Positions 5,309 to 7,950 of a stretch of DNA of 7,950 nucleotides are shown here, piece after piece (within the stretch, counting starts at the first letter, position 1; each line of letters opens with the position of its first letter). A program made the position numbers and the translations under genes. The notes beneath the pieces are model-generated. The model was given only the letters and a program-made list of their open reading frames with translations, was not told the origin of the DNA and did not search any database. The stretch spans positions 1-7,950 of the forward strand of contig DKCG01000035.1 of the NCBI GenBank assembly GCA_002449145.1, in the 5' to 3' direction. The DNA comes from Christensenella sp. UBA6880 (GTDB taxonomy: Bacteria; Bacillota; Clostridia; Christensenellales; CAG-917).

Positions 5309-6679
5309 TTATCTGTTGAGAATCATATTTCTGATGTCCGCAACCGTGACTTTGATACGCGGATTCGACTTGATTTCCTCGCTGATTTTGTCGCGAGCGT
5401 GGATAACCGTCGTGTGATCTCTGCCTCCGAACATCTCGCCGATTTGCACGAGCGGCATAGGCAACAGTTCGGTGATAAGATAGATTGCAATCATTCTCGG
5501 TTCGACGATGTTTTTGGTTTTCTTTTTGGATATGATGTCCGCAGACGAGATTTTGAAGTATTTGCAAACCGCGTCCACGATTCCGCTTGCGTCGATGGTG
5601 TCGTTCTTTTCTTCGATAAATCCGCCGATTGCCTCTTTTGCAACGTCGATTGTGCAAACCGAACTGTTGGTGAGAGAACTGTAAAAAATCACGCGGTTGA
5701 GCAAGCCTTCCATCTCTCTGATGTTGGACGGCGCGATTTCGGCAATGAACTCGGCAACGTCGTCTTTAAGCACGAATTTGGATTGAGCGGCTTTGTTTTT
5801 GAGGATTGCCACTCTCGTTTCGGTGTCGGGAACTTGAATATCTACGGTAAGTCCGCAACCGAAGCGCGTACGCAGTCTGTCCGAAAGCGTCGTAAGGTCT
5901 TTCGGCGCGCGGTCGGACGTCAAAATAATCTGCTTGTTGTCTTGATAAAGGTCGTTGAAAATGTGGAAAAACGCCTCTTGCGTCGCTTCCTTGCCTATCA
6001 AAAACTGCACGTCGTCCACCATAAGCACGTCGCAAGAGCGGTATTTTTCTCTAAACTTGTTGTTTTCCTCGTTGGACTTGTTGCGTATTACATTGATAAG
6101 TTCGCTCACGAGCGCTTCCGCGCTGACGTAAAGAACGTTTACGTTCTTTTTGTACTTGAAAAGATAGTTGCCTATCGCGTGCAAAAGGTGAGTTTTGCCA
6201 AGACCTACGCCCGAGTAGATGAACAACGGATTGAAAGTCGTGCCGGGGTTTTCTGCTATGGTCTTGCAAGCGGCGAGCGCGTACGAGTTGGATTTGCCCT
6301 CGACGAAGTTTTCAAACGTGTACTTCTCTTGGAACGGGCATTTCTTTTTGCCCTTTTCTTCGGGGGTAAAGTTGGTGACGAAACCTTGATCTTCGATAAA
6401 GACCGTCTGTTTGTTCAGATATTCCGCTTTTTTGTCGGGGGTGATAATGATAACGTCGGTGATTTGAGGATTGTGAGAAGACACAACCTCTTTGATTGCG
6501 TCGCGATACCTCGAATCTATAGTCTTTTTTGCGTTTGCGGAAATGGTCGCAAGCACGATTGCGTTGTCGACAAAGCACACCGGCTCTAATTTGTCAATCC
6601 ACACCTCGAAACTTATCGCCTGTATGGAAATGGACAAATCGTTTTTTGCGTCTTCCCAAAATTCTTCTATATTAATCAT
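5309..6679 (-). CDS. dnaA: Chromosomal replication initiator DnaA
   Basis: DnaA binds DnaA boxes at oriC, oligomerises with ATP and opens the duplex for helicase loading. The 456-aa product has all four domains. Domain I (1 to about 85) carries FWEDAKNDLS and FEVWIDKLEPV. A short linker follows (about 86-117). The AAA+ domain has Walker A GVGLGKTH (157-164), Walker B LMVDDVQF (219-226), sensor 1 LTSDRAP (253-259), box VII SDRLRTRFG (266-274) and sensor 2 NIREMEG (319-325). DNA-binding domain IV contains the signature GGRDHTTVIHA (418-428). The frame extends 13 codons upstream to 6718, but I chose the ATG at 6679: MINIEEFW is where DnaA proteins normally begin, and the extension would contain the -10 and most of the -35 box. 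There is no Shine-Dalgarno; the mRNA is predicted leaderless. It is divergent from recF, with no dnaN alongside. Confidence 0.98.
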   Translation of the reverse strand: MINIEEFWEDAKNDLSISIQAISFEVWIDKLEPVCFVDNAIVLATISANAKKTIDSRYRDAIKEVVSSHNPQITDVIIITPDKKAEYLNKQTVFIEDQGFVTNFTPEEKGKKKCPFQEKYTFENFVEGKSNSYALAACKTIAENPGTTFNPLFIYSGVGLGKTHLLHAIGNYLFKYKKNVNVLYVSAEALVSELINVIRNKSNEENNKFREKYRSCDVLMVDDVQFLIGKEATQEAFFHIFNDLYQDNKQIILTSDRAPKDLTTLSDRLRTRFGCGLTVDIQVPDTETRVAILKNKAAQSKFVLKDDVAEFIAEIAPSNIREMEGLLNRVIFYSSLTNSSVCTIDVAKEAIGGFIEEKNDTIDASGIVDAVCKYFKISSADIISKKKTKNIVEPRMIAIYLITELLPMPLVQIGEMFGGRDHTTVIHARDKISEEIKSNPRIKVTVADIRNMILNR

Positions 6680-6686
6680 AGAATCG

Positions 6687-6714
6687 ATTATACCAAAATC
6701 AAATACTTTTTCAA
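6687..6714 (-). promoter_or_regulatory. dnaA promoter
   Basis: Read leftward, the -35 TTGAAA (complement of 6709-6714) and a perfect -10 TATAAT (complement of 6687-6692) have a 16-bp spacer. Only seven nt, CGATTCT, separate the -10 from the dnaA ATG at 6679. Transcription starting 7-8 nt after the -10 would begin at or one base before the start codon. Confidence 0.78.
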
Positions 6715-6736
6715 GCAAAAAATCCGAAAAGAAAAC

Positions 6737-6834
6737 TTAAACACAAGATGTTGAAAAAAAATCCCGCTCGGGTTATACTTGTTGTGTATGAAAATTCTTT
6801 CGCTGGAACTCAAAAATTTCAGAAATTATCCATA
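6737..6834. other. Cluster of three degenerate DnaA-box-like 9-mers
   Basis: Three 9-mers each differ at one position from the DnaA-box consensus TTATNCACA: TTAAACACA at 6737-6745 (rightward), TCATACACA on the reverse strand at 6783-6791, and TTATCCATA at 6826-6834 (rightward). The first lies between the two divergent promoters, the second overlaps the recF start codon, and the third is in early recF, where it also encodes the conserved Asn-Tyr of FRNY. None is a perfect box and I see no long unwinding element. They could mediate dnaA autoregulation or a weak origin, or be chance. Confidence 0.3.
6751..6779 (+). promoter_or_regulatory. recF promoter
   Basis: TTGAAA (6751-6756) and TATACT (6774-6779) are 17 bp apart, matching the SUFU-gene promoter exactly in hexamers and spacing. 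The spacer holds CCCG-CT-CGGG (6763-6772), a small GC inverted repeat in an otherwise A/T-rich region. Eight nt, TGTTGTGT, separate the -10 from the recF ATG, so the transcript has almost no leader. Confidence 0.75.
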
Positions 6835-7876
6835 CGCCCTCGTTGACTTCGACGACGGGTTGAACGTCCTTTTCGGAAAAAACGCCAGCGGAAAAACCAA
6901 TATGCTCGAAAGCGTGTATCTTTGCTCGGTTTTCCATTCCCCTCGCACAACCAAAGATAAGGAAATGATTTTGCTCGGACAAAGCAAGGCGCAAGTGAAA
7001 CTCAACATCGAAAAGAGATTCAGAAAACACACGATTTGCTTGCAAATCGACGAGCAAGGCAAAAAGAAAGTCGCAGTGGACGGCATACCCGTAAATCGCG
7101 CGGGCGAACTACTCGGCATACTCGGCGTGGTGTTCTTTTCCCCCGACGAAATGAAACTCGTAAAGGAATCGCCGTCCGAAAGACGTCGCTTTTTGGACGT
7201 TGGCCTTTCGCAACAACAAAAGGCGTACTTCCTCGCCCTTCAACGCTACAACAAAACCCTCAAACAAAAAAACAATCTTCTCAAAGAATACAGATTCAAT
7301 CCGAACGTGGACGATATGCTCGACGTGTGGGATACGGGGCTTGCAAAAGAAGGCGCGATTATCATTGAAAAGCGTATGGAATATATAGCAACTCTCAACG
7401 ACGCGGCGGGAAAATTCCATAACGCGTTGAGCAGCGAAAAAGAAACGCTCACCCTCTCGTACGAAAGCGGCTCGAAAACCGACGTGCAAAAGGATTTGCA
7501 AGAGGAACTTTACAAAGCAATAGTCGCGGCAAGACAGAAGGACAAGGAACTCGGATTCAGCACGGTAGGTCCGCACCGCGACGATATAAAAATCGAGATA
7601 AACGGCAAAGACAGTCGCAAGTTTGCCTCGCAAGGACAGCAACGCACCATTGCGCTTGCAATGAAACTCGGCGAAGTGGTAATCTACAAAAACGAGATAG
7701 GCGAACCGCCCGTACTTCTTCTCGACGACGTGCTTTCCGAACTCGACAACACGCGCCAGACGTTGCTTTTGGAAATGACAAAAGGTTTTCAAACGATACT
7801 CACCTGCACCGAATACACGTTGCCGAATAAGGCAAAGAAGATAAGAATTAACGAAGGAACGGTTTTAGAGAATTAA
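6788..7876 (+). CDS. recF: DNA replication/repair protein RecF
   Basis: RecF is an SMC-like ATPase that, with RecO and RecR, loads RecA at single-strand gaps during recombinational repair and fork restart. The 362-aa protein has normal family length. It shows the N-terminal LELKNFRNY (6-14), Walker A GKNASGKT (30-37), SPSERRRFLD (128-137), GPHRDD (261-266), the ABC-type signature SQGQQRT (281-287) and Walker B VLLLDDVLSELD (309-320) with the D-loop. Walker A reads NASGKT, where many RecF proteins have NAQGKT; this should still bind nucleotide. In-frame TTG codons at 6779 and 6782 could add three or two residues, but 6779 overlaps the -10 box and the ATG at 6788 gives the usual RecF N-terminus. 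There is no Shine-Dalgarno. The TAA stop lies inside an A/T heptad array. gyrB does not follow within the remaining 74 nt. Confidence 0.97.
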   Translation: MKILSLELKNFRNYPYALVDFDDGLNVLFGKNASGKTNMLESVYLCSVFHSPRTTKDKEMILLGQSKAQVKLNIEKRFRKHTICLQIDEQGKKKVAVDGIPVNRAGELLGILGVVFFSPDEMKLVKESPSERRRFLDVGLSQQQKAYFLALQRYNKTLKQKNNLLKEYRFNPNVDDMLDVWDTGLAKEGAIIIEKRMEYIATLNDAAGKFHNALSSEKETLTLSYESGSKTDVQKDLQEELYKAIVAARQKDKELGFSTVGPHRDDIKIEINGKDSRKFASQGQQRTIALAMKLGEVVIYKNEIGEPPVLLLDDVLSELDNTRQTLLLEMTKGFQTILTCTEYTLPNKAKKIRINEGTVLEN

Positions 7877-7903
7877 TAATTAATAATGAATAATTAATAA
7901 TTG
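7871..7903 (-). repeat. A/T-rich heptad tandem array, right copy (inverted)
   Basis: On the reverse strand this reads C then AATTATT twice, CATTATT, AATTATT and AATT. It is the inverted relative of the array at 170-204, sharing the CATTATT variant, but with two rather than three heptads before it. The array supplies the recF stop codon (TAA, 7874-7876), so the element abuts or has replaced the gene's original 3' end. Confidence 0.75.
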
Positions 7904-7904
7904 C

Positions 7905-7926
7905 GGGTGGGGTTTTACCCCACACC
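7905..7926. repeat. GC-rich hairpin adjoining the right heptad array
   Basis: GTGGGG (7907-7912) and CCCCAC (7918-7923) pair perfectly around the loop TTTTA. Two further G-C pairs (7905-7906 with 7925-7926) are possible with A7924 bulged. No T-run follows on the right, so it is a poor Rho-independent terminator for recF despite its position. With the adjacent heptads it mirrors the hairpin-plus-heptads layout of the left end. Nothing else is recognisable in the last 24 nt. Confidence 0.55.
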
Positions 7927-7950
7927 CCGAGGTGATTTGTCAAACCAAGT

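Noticed and set aside
5399..6589. Long rightward open frame (396 codons) antisense to dnaA
   Set aside because: It lies wholly within dnaA, whose AAA+ and DNA-binding motifs are unmistakable. The frame is open because of codon bias, and its translation is Arg/Phe/Val-rich with no domain.
1..7950. CRISPR array, tRNA, rRNA, riboswitch or transposase
   Set aside because: I saw no spaced direct repeats of CRISPR type, no tRNA or rRNA signature, no recognisable riboswitch in the short leaders, and no transposase or integrase gene. The heptad arrays are too short and contiguous for CRISPR.

Overview
The window looks like chromosomal DNA of a low-to-moderate-GC Bacillota (clostridial) bacterium, probably an uncultured gut lineage. 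This rests on the clostridial style of DnaA and RecF, A/T-rich gaps with clean Rho-independent terminators, sigma-A-type promoters (TTGAAA/TTGACT, 16-17 bp, TATAAT-like), and very A/T-rich heptad repeats at both ends. Genus and species cannot be read from the sequence.

Layout, left to right. 1-319 has no gene: a repeat-like segment ending in a heptad array (170-204), a bidirectional terminator (237-272) and a perfect 22-bp A/T palindrome (271-292). 320-2309 is a leftward pseudouridine-salvage pair: psuK (kinase) upstream and psuG (C-C glycosidase) downstream, separated by about 130 bp of phased A/T-tracts. 2310-2482 is a divergent promoter region with a 9-bp-arm inverted repeat. 2483-5218 is a rightward three-gene unit: a SUFU-family protein (219 aa), an unrecognised 148-aa protein, and a 533-aa Sel1-repeat protein. 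It has its own promoter and ends at a terminator shared with the converging dnaA. 5309-6679 is dnaA, leftward. 6680-6787 is a 108-bp divergent promoter region. 6788-7876 is recF, rightward. recF's stop codon lies inside a second heptad array (7871-7903) that is the inverted counterpart of the one at the left end.

How the genes work together. PsuK and PsuG form a two-step pathway: pseudouridine is phosphorylated to pseudouridine 5'-phosphate, which is then split to uracil and ribose 5-phosphate. No transporter or regulator gene is visible. DnaA and RecF belong to the replication-initiation and recombination neighbourhood. In most Bacillota it runs dnaA-dnaN-recF-gyrB in one direction; here dnaA and recF are divergent and dnaN is not between them. 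The SUFU, 148-aa and Sel1 unit resembles an accessory protein-interaction or immunity-type cassette. SUFU domains are known immunity proteins of polymorphic toxin systems, but no toxin is visible here.

The most interesting signal is regulatory. At psuK, dnaA and recF a good -10 hexamer sits only 6, 7 and 8 nt before the best-supported ATG, with no usable Shine-Dalgarno sequence. All three mRNAs are therefore predicted to be leaderless or nearly so. By contrast, psuG and the SUFU gene have recognisable Shine-Dalgarno sequences.
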